NCBI GenBank assembly: GCA_900197625.1 | Contig: FZLS01000027.1 | Location: 1-33,598, forward strand | Direction: 5' to 3' | DNA from: Rhodobacteraceae bacterium Water-Bin34 | GTDB taxonomy: Bacteria; Pseudomonadota; Alphaproteobacteria; Rhodobacterales; Rhodobacteraceae | DNA length: 33,598 nucleotides | Part shown: in pieces, positions 9,039 through 16,857 of the stretch | Layout: every line of letters begins with the position of its first letter | Position numbering within the stretch: position 1 is the stretch's first letter | The notes under the pieces: model-generated | Databases searched by the model: none | Told to the model about the DNA's origin: nothing | What the model saw: the letters and a program-made list of their open reading frames with translations, nothing else | Position numbers and translations under genes: made by a program

Positions 9039-10049
9039 ATGAAAGTTAACTTTACACGTCGTATTGCTGTAGCTGCTTTAATGGCTGCAAGCGTATCAAC
9101 TGGTATGCCAGCTTTGGCTGATGGGCATTCTAAAGTTCAATTACGTATGGCAACATCAGGGACTGAAACAGATCAAAGGTCTGTTGCAATGGCAAATGTA
9201 TTTGCTCCATTGGTTGGAACTTTTGCAAGCTTTGAACCAAGCTACAATAGCACAATTTTTGCGCAAGGTACGGAACTTGATGCTATAAGCCGTGGTAATC
9301 TAGAAATGTCTATAACATCTGCTCAAGAATTAGCACAATTCTTTCCAGAGTTCTCAATTTTCACAGCTGGATATGTACATCAAGATGCTGATCACCAAGT
9401 AGCAGTTTTTAATGACCCTCTAATGGACCCGTTTAAAGCAAAAGTTGAAGATGAACTAGGCGTTAAACTTTTATCAGTAATGTATTTGGGTAGACGTCAA
9501 GTAAATTTGAGACAGACAAAAGACGAGCTTACAGTAAATAAGCCTTCAGATTTAGCTGGTGTTAATTTACGTATGCCTGGTACAGATGCATGGCAGTTTT
9601 TAGGTAAAGCACTTGGTGCAGCACCTACTCCTATGGCATTTTCTGAAGTATACACAGCACTTTCAACAGGTGCAGTAGATGGTCAAGATAATCCATTACC
9701 TACTGTTGTAGATAAAAAATTCTATGAAGTAACTAATCAAATTGTTTTGACATCTCACCTTGTTGACTTAAACTACATTGCTATAAGTGCAAAAACGTTC
9801 AACTCAATGACAGCTGAGCAACAAGCTGCGGTACAAGCTGCTGCTGATGCTGCGGCTGCATCAGGTCGTAAGATTCAACTAGAGTTAGAAGGTAGCTTAG
9901 TTGCATTTTTGGAAGAGCAGGGAATGGAAGTTTATGAACCAGATACAGCTGCTTTCCGTAATCAAGTACAATCTATGTACTTAGATAGTGAATTTGCTGC
10001 AACATGGCCTGCAGGAGTTCTTGAAAAAGTAAACGCATTGGGTAAATAA
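9039..10049 (+). CDS. TRAP transporter periplasmic solute-binding protein (DctP family)
   Basis: Periplasmic substrate-binding subunit of a TRAP transporter, 336 aa. A Sec signal peptide with basic start, hydrophobic core and ALA cleavage site ends near residue 27, and the mature protein begins DGHSK. The DctP core shows NLRMPG with Arg178, the arginine that usually binds the substrate carboxylate, followed by LGAAPTPMAFSEVYTALSTG and GAVDGQDNP. The ligand is therefore very likely a carboxylate. It has the strongest ribosome-binding site in the cluster (GGGAGGAC), as expected for a binding protein made in excess. The membrane subunits follow directly. Confidence 0.95.
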   Translation: MKVNFTRRIAVAALMAASVSTGMPALADGHSKVQLRMATSGTETDQRSVAMANVFAPLVGTFASFEPSYNSTIFAQGTELDAISRGNLEMSITSAQELAQFFPEFSIFTAGYVHQDADHQVAVFNDPLMDPFKAKVEDELGVKLLSVMYLGRRQVNLRQTKDELTVNKPSDLAGVNLRMPGTDAWQFLGKALGAAPTPMAFSEVYTALSTGAVDGQDNPLPTVVDKKFYEVTNQIVLTSHLVDLNYIAISAKTFNSMTAEQQAAVQAAADAAAASGRKIQLELEGSLVAFLEEQGMEVYEPDTAAFRNQVQSMYLDSEFAATWPAGVLEKVNALGK

Positions 10050-10076
10050 TCCAATAAAATTTTGGGAGAACATTAA

Positions 10077-10622
10077 ATGCCTAAATTCATTAAAGGGTTC
10101 TCTCAAATTACAAAAGCAATTGCTGGCGGTTTACTGGCAGCAATTTTTTTAACTTTTCTTTTGCAAATATTATTAAGGTATTTTTTTACTCCAGCTGGAT
10201 GGACACTGGAGCTTATCGGAATTTTGTGGGTGTGGTTGATATTCTTTTCGTGCGCTTTTGTTGTAAGAGAGTCAGACCATGTTAAGTTTGATATTCTATA
10301 CCTAGCTATGCCATTAAGAATTAGAAAGATTATGGCAATTATAAGTGCATTTTCAATCGTAATTGGAATGATTTATATTTACTTACCCACGTGGGATTAT
10401 ATCGATTGGATGAAAATACGTAAAACTTCCACTGTAAAAAATCCTTTTACAGGAGCAAAAATTCCTATGAGAGATGTATTTTCCATATATGCTATTTTTA
10501 TGATTGCTGTGGGCGCAAGATACGCATGGATGATTGTGAATATTTTTAAAAATGGACCTCCAAAAACAGAACTAGAAATTACTCTTGAAGAGCAAAGTTT
10601 GGAAAAGAGTAATTTATCATGA
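10077..10622 (+). CDS. TRAP transporter small permease (DctQ family)
   Basis: Small membrane subunit of the TRAP transporter, 181 aa with four hydrophobic segments (about residues 15-38, 47-65, 85-105 and 135-155). The second contains the family's WTLELIGILWVWLIFFSCAF pattern followed by RESDHVKFD. It lies 27 bases after dctP, and its stop overlaps the dctM start by four bases (ATGA), so the membrane subunits are translationally coupled. It scaffolds the large permease in the inner membrane. The assignment is firm from sequence and order. Confidence 0.92.
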   Translation: MPKFIKGFSQITKAIAGGLLAAIFLTFLLQILLRYFFTPAGWTLELIGILWVWLIFFSCAFVVRESDHVKFDILYLAMPLRIRKIMAIISAFSIVIGMIYIYLPTWDYIDWMKIRKTSTVKNPFTGAKIPMRDVFSIYAIFMIAVGARYAWMIVNIFKNGPPKTELEITLEEQSLEKSNLS

Positions 10623-11914
10623 GTTTTGAACTTGCCTCATGTTTGGTGACACTATTTTTATTAGCTGGAATTGGAACTCCAATTGGTTACTCAATAATGT
10701 TGGCTTCTGTAGTATACCTTGGGTTTTCAGGTCTTGACGTTGCTTTAGCTGGTGAGAAAATTTTACAAGGATTTTATTTGAGTACTATTCTCATTGCTGT
10801 GCCATTATTTATTGTTGCAGCAAATATTATGAATGCTGGAACTATAACTGACAGATTATTAAATTTTTGCGTAGCTGCAGTAGGTCGTTTTAAAGGTGGG
10901 CTTGGGCATGTAAATGTAGTAGCTTCTTTGATTTTTTCTGGAATGTCTGGCTCTGCTGTTGCGGATGCTGCTGGAATTGGAAAAATAATCATTGAAATGA
11001 TGACTAAAGATAATAGGTACTCCAGGGGCTACGCAGCTGCTATTACAGCTGCATCAGCAACTATTGGGCCTATAATTCCACCATCAATTCCAATGGTTTT
11101 ATATGCTTTAGTTTCAAAAGCATCAATTGGTTCACTCTTTTTGGCGGGTATTCTCCCTGGATTAATTATGGGCCTTGTTCTAATGATTATGAATTACTAC
11201 ATGGCGGGCAAACGTGGCTTTGCAATGGAAGATCCAATTCCTCTAAGAGAACTCCCACGAAAAACAGCAAATGCTTTCCCAGCACTGCTAATGCCCGTAA
11301 TATTATTATATGGCATCTATGGTGGTGTGACGACACCAACTGAAGCTGCGGCCATTGCAGCTTTCTATGCATTATTGCTTGCTGGACTGTTTTATAAAGC
11401 ATTATCATTTAAGGCACTGTTCAATGTTTTTGTGGACAGTGCACGTTCATCTGCATCTGTCGGCATTGTTATTGGTGGTGCTTTTATATTAAATTTCATA
11501 GTCATATCTGAACAAATACCACAATCAATTGCGATGCTTTTAGACGGTACTGATGTAAACCCGATTGTGTTTTTAATTGTTGTGAATTTATTGATCTTAG
11601 CGTTAGGCTGTATTCTAGATGCAACAACTATTATATTAGTTATAGTTCCACTTTTTATACCAACATGTGAGGTTTTAGGTATTGATCTAGTACATTTTGG
11701 TGTTCTTGTTGTCGTGAACTCAATGATTGGATTAATAACCCCACCTTACGGAATACTTTTATTTGTAATAAATGCAGTTACAGATATTCCTCTAAGAGAA
11801 ATTATCTCAGAGATTTGGGCATTCCTGGTAATTTTAATAGCTGCGCTATTAATCATGTTGTTAGTTCCAGATTTAGTACTTTGGTTACCTAGAGTATTTG
11901 GTTACCAAGGCTAG
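10619..11914 (+). CDS. TRAP transporter large permease (DctM family)
   Basis: Large permease subunit (431 aa, about 12 transmembrane segments) that carries the Na+-coupled substrate translocation path. Diagnostic blocks are SGSAVADAAGIGKI (about 103-116), ATIGPIIPPSIPMVLY (about 145-160) and, near the C-terminus, LITPPYGILLFVIN. The start overlaps dctQ by four bases. The end overlaps the next gene by 17 bases if that gene uses its TTG codon. Together with 9039-10622 it forms a complete three-part TRAP system. Confidence 0.95.
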   Translation: MSFELASCLVTLFLLAGIGTPIGYSIMLASVVYLGFSGLDVALAGEKILQGFYLSTILIAVPLFIVAANIMNAGTITDRLLNFCVAAVGRFKGGLGHVNVVASLIFSGMSGSAVADAAGIGKIIIEMMTKDNRYSRGYAAAITAASATIGPIIPPSIPMVLYALVSKASIGSLFLAGILPGLIMGLVLMIMNYYMAGKRGFAMEDPIPLRELPRKTANAFPALLMPVILLYGIYGGVTTPTEAAAIAAFYALLLAGLFYKALSFKALFNVFVDSARSSASVGIVIGGAFILNFIVISEQIPQSIAMLLDGTDVNPIVFLIVVNLLILALGCILDATTIILVIVPLFIPTCEVLGIDLVHFGVLVVVNSMIGLITPPYGILLFVINAVTDIPLREIISEIWAFLVILIAALLIMLLVPDLVLWLPRVFGYQG

Positions 11915-13661
11915 TCTTGTGCTCTGTATCTCTACTAATACTGTTAAAGGTAATTTTGAAGAAAAATTGAAATCAGTTTCAGAATCTAATTTCAATTTTG
12001 TTGAAATCCAAAGTTTGGATTTATTGAAATTTCAAAATAAAACTGAAGAAATTTTGGACATGATTGAAAGTGCTAATTTAAGAATAGCAGCTTTTAATTT
12101 TCAAAATAAAGTATATTCAAAAAAAGATATTTTATTAGCAGCACAATTTTCAATTTCTATAAAGTCACCTATTCTAATTTTAAATATATCAGACCCCAAA
12201 CAAATAGTTTTACCAGATCTTGATTTGATTGGTGATTTAAAGATTGCTTTGCTTCCAACTCGTGAATGTGAGTCTGAAACAATTCAATATGTACATAAAC
12301 TCAATCATTCAAATCTTGGTATTGCTTTAAATAGTGCTAATGTTTTAGGAGATGGAACACGTCCTTTGAGATTGCGTGATTTGCAAATCTCAAAACTATT
12401 CTATGTACAACTTGCTGATGGAGTAAATGGACATTTGTTACCGAAGCTTGGCGAATTAAATTTGCAAGCTTTTATAAAAATATTAAGCCGATCTGGGTAT
12501 TATGGTATTTGGTGCATTTCCATAAAAGAAAAAAACTGTCCAAGCACGGCTAGTGCATATAGATCATTGTTGAATATTTTGAGTGAAGTTTCAATTTCAG
12601 AACCATCAGCAAAGTTTGATATACCTGTAATTCCTTCTAGAGTCCCAACAACTGGCATTGAATTTATAGAATTTGCTGTAGATGAAAATGCATCAAATGA
12701 GTTAACAAAAATATTATTAAGTATGTCGTTTCGTAAAGAGCGAATACATCTTAACAAAGACGTAGTTCTTTGGCGGCAAGGTGCAATTAATATTGTCATA
12801 AACAAAGAAAAATATGGATATGCTCATGAAGCATTTGAAGCACATGGAGCTATTGTTTGTGACATGGGACTACGAGTGCAAAATGCAGATGAAACCGTTT
12901 CCAGAGCAAAATCTCTGGGGTCAAAATCATTTATTCAAAATGTGGGCTTAGGCGAACTAAATATTCCTGCTGTTCGAGGGGTAGGTGGTACTATTGTTCA
13001 TTTTATCGATGAAAATTCTGATTTGCATAGGGTATGGGATATCGAATTTGACAGAACAAATGATGTTGAAGCGATACAGCCCATTGGTTTGCGACGCATC
13101 GACCATGTCGCACAAACCATGAGATATGACGAAATGCAAGATTGGTTACTATATTATATTTCAACTTTTGAGATGGATAAATCTTCAATAGTAAATGTTA
13201 ATGACCCATCTGGAATTATTTTAAGTCAAGCTATTGAAAGTCCTGAAGGTGAAGTACGTTTAAATTTAAATGCATCAGCAGATTTAAATACATTTGCTGG
13301 AGTATTTGTTGAAGATAAGTTTGGAGCAGGTGTGCAACATTTAGCTTTTGCTACTGATGATATTTTTGAAAGTGCAAATTTATTGAGAGTAAATGGCTTC
13401 AAAAGCTTGGATATTCCATCTGAATACTACGAAAAAACAAAAAAGGAATTTAACCTAAGTGATACGTTTATTGCTAAATTAAAAAAACAAAACATTTTGT
13501 ATGATAAAGATGGAAATGGTGAATATTTTCAAGTTTATAGTAAAAATTTATTTGATGGTTTCTTTTTTGAGATTGTGCAAAGAAAAAATGGCTATCCTGG
13601 ATATGGTGCACGTAATGCATCTGTTCGATTATCTTCTCAAACTATATTACAGCAAGCTTAA
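11898..13661 (+). CDS. QuiC1-like fusion: TIM-barrel isomerase domain plus HPPD-like domain
   Basis: Two-domain protein of 587 aa. Residues 1 to about 230 resemble the sugar-phosphate isomerase/dehydroshikimate dehydratase barrel, and 250-587 the 4-hydroxyphenylpyruvate dioxygenase-like (VOC) fold, the layout of bacterial QuiC1 3-dehydroshikimate dehydratases. The HPPD-type metal triad is intact: His403 (RIDHVAQT), His481 (GVQHLAF) and Glu558 (FFFEIVQR). In the barrel domain the expected metal ligands look lost: ALLPT at 117-121 where ALE is usual, N145SAN148 where DSFH is usual, and ISI at 207-209 where LEI is usual; only Gln171 (VQLAD) remains. The start is TTG at 11898, overlapping dctM; GTG at 11919 is an alternative. 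Dehydroshikimate dehydratase activity is doubtful for this copy. Confidence 0.82.
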   Translation: MVTKASLVLCISTNTVKGNFEEKLKSVSESNFNFVEIQSLDLLKFQNKTEEILDMIESANLRIAAFNFQNKVYSKKDILLAAQFSISIKSPILILNISDPKQIVLPDLDLIGDLKIALLPTRECESETIQYVHKLNHSNLGIALNSANVLGDGTRPLRLRDLQISKLFYVQLADGVNGHLLPKLGELNLQAFIKILSRSGYYGIWCISIKEKNCPSTASAYRSLLNILSEVSISEPSAKFDIPVIPSRVPTTGIEFIEFAVDENASNELTKILLSMSFRKERIHLNKDVVLWRQGAINIVINKEKYGYAHEAFEAHGAIVCDMGLRVQNADETVSRAKSLGSKSFIQNVGLGELNIPAVRGVGGTIVHFIDENSDLHRVWDIEFDRTNDVEAIQPIGLRRIDHVAQTMRYDEMQDWLLYYISTFEMDKSSIVNVNDPSGIILSQAIESPEGEVRLNLNASADLNTFAGVFVEDKFGAGVQHLAFATDDIFESANLLRVNGFKSLDIPSEYYEKTKKEFNLSDTFIAKLKKQNILYDKDGNGEYFQVYSKNLFDGFFFEIVQRKNGYPGYGARNASVRLSSQTILQQA

Positions 13662-13676
13662 CAAGGGAAACATACA

Positions 13677-14477
13677 ATGGGAAACGATGCTGATGAAATA
13701 CGAAATTGGTGGAGTACATCAATAATTGACATGTCACCAGGAAAAATTTCTTTTAGAGGAAATGAAATTGAAAATTTGATAGGAAATATATCATTTCCAC
13801 AGATGATTTGGATGATGGTTAGAGGTGGATTGCCTACGAATGAAGAGGCTTCATTATTTGAGGCTGCATTAGTAGCTGGAGTTGATCATGGGCCTCAAGC
13901 ACCTTCTATAGCTGCTGCTAGGATGGCTGCAACATGTGGGGTTGGGATTAATAATGCAATGGCTACAGGTATCAATATGTTAGGGGATATTCATGGTGGT
14001 GCCGGAGAGCAATGTGCAGAACTATTTTATGAGATATCATCAAGAATTGATAATGGTGTAACATTTGAAAAAGCGATTCAAGAAGCGTTAAGAGAATGGG
14101 AAAGTGGTAATGGAAAAATTATTAGTGGATTTGGACATAGATTTCATAAACCTATTGATCCAAGAGCTCCACGCCTATTGGAATTAGTAAGATTAGCTGC
14201 AAAAGAAAATATCGTATCTGGAAAATACGCAGATATTGCTGAAGCAATCCAATCCCATTTAAGTATTAAAAAAGATATTGCTATGAATATAGACGGTGCA
14301 ACAGCTGTCATATTTTGCGAACTAGGATTTCCTGCTCCCTTATCTCGTGGGCTTTTTTGTTTGTCTAGAAGTGTTGGAATCTTATCACATGCTTGGGAGC
14401 AAATCGAACAAGGTGGAAGAAATAAGGGTCCAATGCCACCTAAATACCTACCAAAATATATTTTAAAGAATACTTGA
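13677..14477 (+). CDS. Short citrate-synthase-like protein (citryl-CoA lyase-like)
   Basis: A 266-aa member of the citrate synthase superfamily, well below the roughly 370-430 aa of true citrate synthases and lacking their N-terminal region. All three catalytic positions are recognisable: His106 in GDIHGGAG, His154 in GFGHRFHKPIDPRAP and Asp206 in NIDGATAVIFCELG; the conserved DHGPQAPS block at 70-77 is present too. The family catalyses Claisen-type formation or cleavage of a C-C bond next to an acyl-CoA. Similar short proteins are often labelled citryl-CoA lyase. It begins 15 bases after the fusion gene and is surely co-transcribed. The acyl-CoA partner is unknown; the neighbouring acylating aldehyde dehydrogenase may supply or consume it. 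Confidence 0.85.
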   Translation: MGNDADEIRNWWSTSIIDMSPGKISFRGNEIENLIGNISFPQMIWMMVRGGLPTNEEASLFEAALVAGVDHGPQAPSIAAARMAATCGVGINNAMATGINMLGDIHGGAGEQCAELFYEISSRIDNGVTFEKAIQEALREWESGNGKIISGFGHRFHKPIDPRAPRLLELVRLAAKENIVSGKYADIAEAIQSHLSIKKDIAMNIDGATAVIFCELGFPAPLSRGLFCLSRSVGILSHAWEQIEQGGRNKGPMPPKYLPKYILKNT

Positions 14478-14495
14478 AATATATAGGACAAATAT

Positions 14496-14514
14496 AAAAA
14501 TATCATAGATTTTT
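14496..14514. promoter_or_regulatory. Palindrome AAAAAT-ATCATAG-ATTTTT, candidate internal operator
   Basis: Perfect six-base arms (14496-14501 and 14509-14514) flank ATCATAG, so the TATCATA core seen at 7792-7798 and 8937-8943 occurs here as well. It lies in the 87-base gap before the second half of the cluster and is followed by a second palindrome AATACGTATT (14516-14525) and by TATTAT/TTATAC, which could serve as a -10 box. It suggests an internal promoter under the same regulator. This is tentative. Confidence 0.3.
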
Positions 14515-14532
14515 AAATACGTATTATGTTAT

Positions 14533-14556
14533 ACCTAATGTAAGATATATTTAGGT
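14533..14556 (+). promoter_or_regulatory. Hairpin that would sequester the Shine-Dalgarno of the next gene
   Basis: ACCTAA at 14533-14538 is exactly complementary to TTAGGT at 14551-14556, with a possible extra U-G pair outside and a 12-base loop. The 3' arm contains the AGGTGA ribosome-binding site (14553-14558) of the gene starting at 14565. When folded, translation initiation would be reduced. The stem is only six to seven pairs, so it may act as a modest attenuator or be incidental. Confidence 0.3.
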
Positions 14557-14564
14557 GATTCATA

Positions 14565-15467
14565 ATGACTGATATTGCTCATGATCCATTGTACTCTTTG
14601 GCACATTTGACTCTGATAAATGCCACTACTCCAGAATTGATATATATTGCCGACCGCGCGGGTTATGATGCAGTAAGTCCTCGATTTATTCCTATGAATG
14701 TCCCTGGAGAATTCAAACAATCTCCAATTGATAAGCGAATGATCGAAGCTACAAAGATTGCTCTAAAAACAACAGGAATTAAGGTCTTAGATATAGAATT
14801 AGCACGTATTACTGAAGATTGTGATCCACGTAACTTTGATAGAGCCTTGGAACTCGGTGGTGAATTAGGCGCAAAGCGAATGATAATGAGTGCCTGGACT
14901 ACAGATCGTACTGATAGGAACTTCATTGTAGATTGTTTTTCTGAGACTTGTGAAATTGCTTTTCAATATGGCCTAAGTGTTGATCTAGAATTTCCATCTT
15001 TTTCTCGTTTGAGAACTCTTGATGAAGCGCTAGATATAGTTCGTGCAGCAAAACAGCCCAATGGTGGTATCTTAGTTGATACATTATACCTTCATTTAAG
15101 TCGTGTAGAACTGGCTGAATTACTTCATGTGCCTGGCGAGTTTATAAATTTTCTACATATATCTGATGCATTACCGGGTATCGCAGATACTAAACAGGGA
15201 ATGATTCAGCTCGCAAGAGATGCACGATTATATCCAAGTGAAGGTTGTATTGATTTCAAAGGAATAATTGAACGAATGCCTCCTGTGGATTACTCAATAG
15301 AGTTACCTAATTTATCTAGAATTAAGGAACTTGGATATGAAGAACATGCTCGGCGATGTTTACAACATGCTAAGCGTACTTTTGGAAATGTGAAATCCCA
15401 AAGGCGTACTCAAAATATTAACAATATCAAAGGGAAAAATATATTTCATGACCAAAGAGCTTACTAA
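14565..15467 (+). CDS. Xylose-isomerase-like TIM-barrel isomerase/epimerase or dehydratase
   Basis: Sugar-phosphate isomerase/epimerase family (AP endonuclease 2-like TIM barrel), 300 aa. The usual metal-binding set is intact: Glu142 (VDLEFP), Asp172 and His177 (VDTLYLH), His198 (FLHISDA) and Glu246 (YSIELPN). This contrasts with the degenerate barrel of the fusion protein two genes upstream. Members act as isomerases, epimerases or dehydratases on keto-sugars, keto-inositols and dehydroshikimate. The ribosome-binding site AGGTGA is six bases before the ATG. The last 20 bases overlap the next gene, whose start sits inside a lysine- and asparagine-rich, probably unstructured C-terminal tail (about 272-300). 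Confidence 0.85.
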   Translation: MTDIAHDPLYSLAHLTLINATTPELIYIADRAGYDAVSPRFIPMNVPGEFKQSPIDKRMIEATKIALKTTGIKVLDIELARITEDCDPRNFDRALELGGELGAKRMIMSAWTTDRTDRNFIVDCFSETCEIAFQYGLSVDLEFPSFSRLRTLDEALDIVRAAKQPNGGILVDTLYLHLSRVELAELLHVPGEFINFLHISDALPGIADTKQGMIQLARDARLYPSEGCIDFKGIIERMPPVDYSIELPNLSRIKELGYEEHARRCLQHAKRTFGNVKSQRRTQNINNIKGKNIFHDQRAY

Positions 15468-16857
15468 TCAAGAGCGCAAGCTTGCGCTCGATTTGCTAAA
15501 CCGTGCGCGTAAAGCTATGGCGTTGATTGAAAATTACTCACAGAAAGAATTAGATAGACTAGCGCAAGCTATTGGATGGTATTCCAGTAATGAGAAAACA
15601 TTTACAAAGCTAGCTCAAATGGGTGTAGATGAAAGTGGGATAGGGGATCGCTTAGGGCGGCCAGCAAAACGTTTTAAAATACACGGCGTCTTGAGAGATG
15701 CACTAAGACAACCTTCTACAGGAATTGTTGAAGTTGATGAAGAAAAAGGTTTGGTTAAATATGCGAAACCGGCTGGAGTAATCGCTTCATTAATTCCAAT
15801 GACAAACCCTGCTTTAACTCCACCTGTTACAGGTATTTATTCTGCTAAAACTCGTAATGCGACAATTTTTTCACCGCATCCACGTACTGCAGTAACAACA
15901 TTTAAAATGGTTGAAGTAATGCGAAGTGCATGCAGAGCTGTTGGTGCGCCTGAAGATTTATTTCAATCAATTCAAAAACCTTCGATACCTTTAACTCAAT
16001 ATTTAATGCAGATATGTGACTTAACACTAGCTACTGGAGGTAAGCCAATGGTTAAGGCTGCTTATTCATCCGGGAGACCCGCATATGGAGTAGGAGCTGG
16101 AAATTCATCTATTGTAATTGATGAAACTGCTGACATTGAAATTGCTGCAAAAAATACACGAATGTCAAAAACGAGTGATTTTGGCTCAGGCTGTTCTGCA
16201 GATGGAAATATAATCATTCAACAAAGTATTTATAAAGAGATGTTAAGCGCTTTACAATCAGAGGGTGGTTATCTTTGTAATGAAGATGAGAAAAACAAAT
16301 TAGAATCCGCAATGTGGGATCAAAATGAAAATCGTACATTCGCGACCATAGCTTGTCCGCCTCAAAAAATTGCTTTTTCTGCTGGCTTTGAAATTCCAGA
16401 TGATAGAAAATTCTTAATGGTTGAAAATCATGGACAAATTGGTCCGGAGCATAAGTTTAGCAAAGAAAAACTAACGACTTTGATGGCACTTTATCAGTTT
16501 AAAAATTTTGATGATGCTCTTGAAATAGTAAAAAAGATTTATGATACAGCAGGAAAAGGGCACTCTTGTGGCATATATAGCCACGATGATAATAATATTG
16601 ATGCCTTAGCTCGAGTCGCACCTGTCAGTAGAATGATGGTTAGGCAAGCCCAATCAAAATCAAATGCAGGATCTTACACAAATGGGATGCCAATGACATC
16701 AAGTCTTGGTTGTGGAATTTGGGGCGGTAATATTACGAATGAAAATGTAACAATGAAACATATGATGAATTATACTTGGGTAAGTCGCCCAATCTCAGAG
16801 GATAAACCATCAGAACAAGACTTATTTGGAGAATTTTATGGAAATGAGGTTGCATAA
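15448..16857 (+). CDS. CoA-acylating-type aldehyde dehydrogenase (SauS/EutE-like)
   Basis: Aldehyde dehydrogenase superfamily protein of 469 aa resembling the acylating branch that interconverts an aldehyde plus CoA with an acyl-CoA using NAD(P), such as sulfoacetaldehyde dehydrogenase SauS, EutE or the AdhE N-terminal half. The catalytic cysteine is Cys249 in SDFGSGCSADGN. The preceding IPMTNPALTPPVTG (about 116-129) and PAYGVGAGN (211-219) blocks belong to this branch, and the general-base glutamate of ordinary ALDHs is not apparent, as expected for acylating enzymes. It overlaps the isomerase gene by 20 bases, and its stop overlaps the ThDP gene start (TAATG), so both are translationally coupled. 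I do not assign sauS because no sulfoacetate CoA ligase, Pta or Xsc gene accompanies it. Confidence 0.82.
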   Translation: MTKELTNQERKLALDLLNRARKAMALIENYSQKELDRLAQAIGWYSSNEKTFTKLAQMGVDESGIGDRLGRPAKRFKIHGVLRDALRQPSTGIVEVDEEKGLVKYAKPAGVIASLIPMTNPALTPPVTGIYSAKTRNATIFSPHPRTAVTTFKMVEVMRSACRAVGAPEDLFQSIQKPSIPLTQYLMQICDLTLATGGKPMVKAAYSSGRPAYGVGAGNSSIVIDETADIEIAAKNTRMSKTSDFGSGCSADGNIIIQQSIYKEMLSALQSEGGYLCNEDEKNKLESAMWDQNENRTFATIACPPQKIAFSAGFEIPDDRKFLMVENHGQIGPEHKFSKEKLTTLMALYQFKNFDDALEIVKKIYDTAGKGHSCGIYSHDDNNIDALARVAPVSRMMVRQAQSKSNAGSYTNGMPMTSSLGCGIWGGNITNENVTMKHMMNYTWVSRPISEDKPSEQDLFGEFYGNEVA

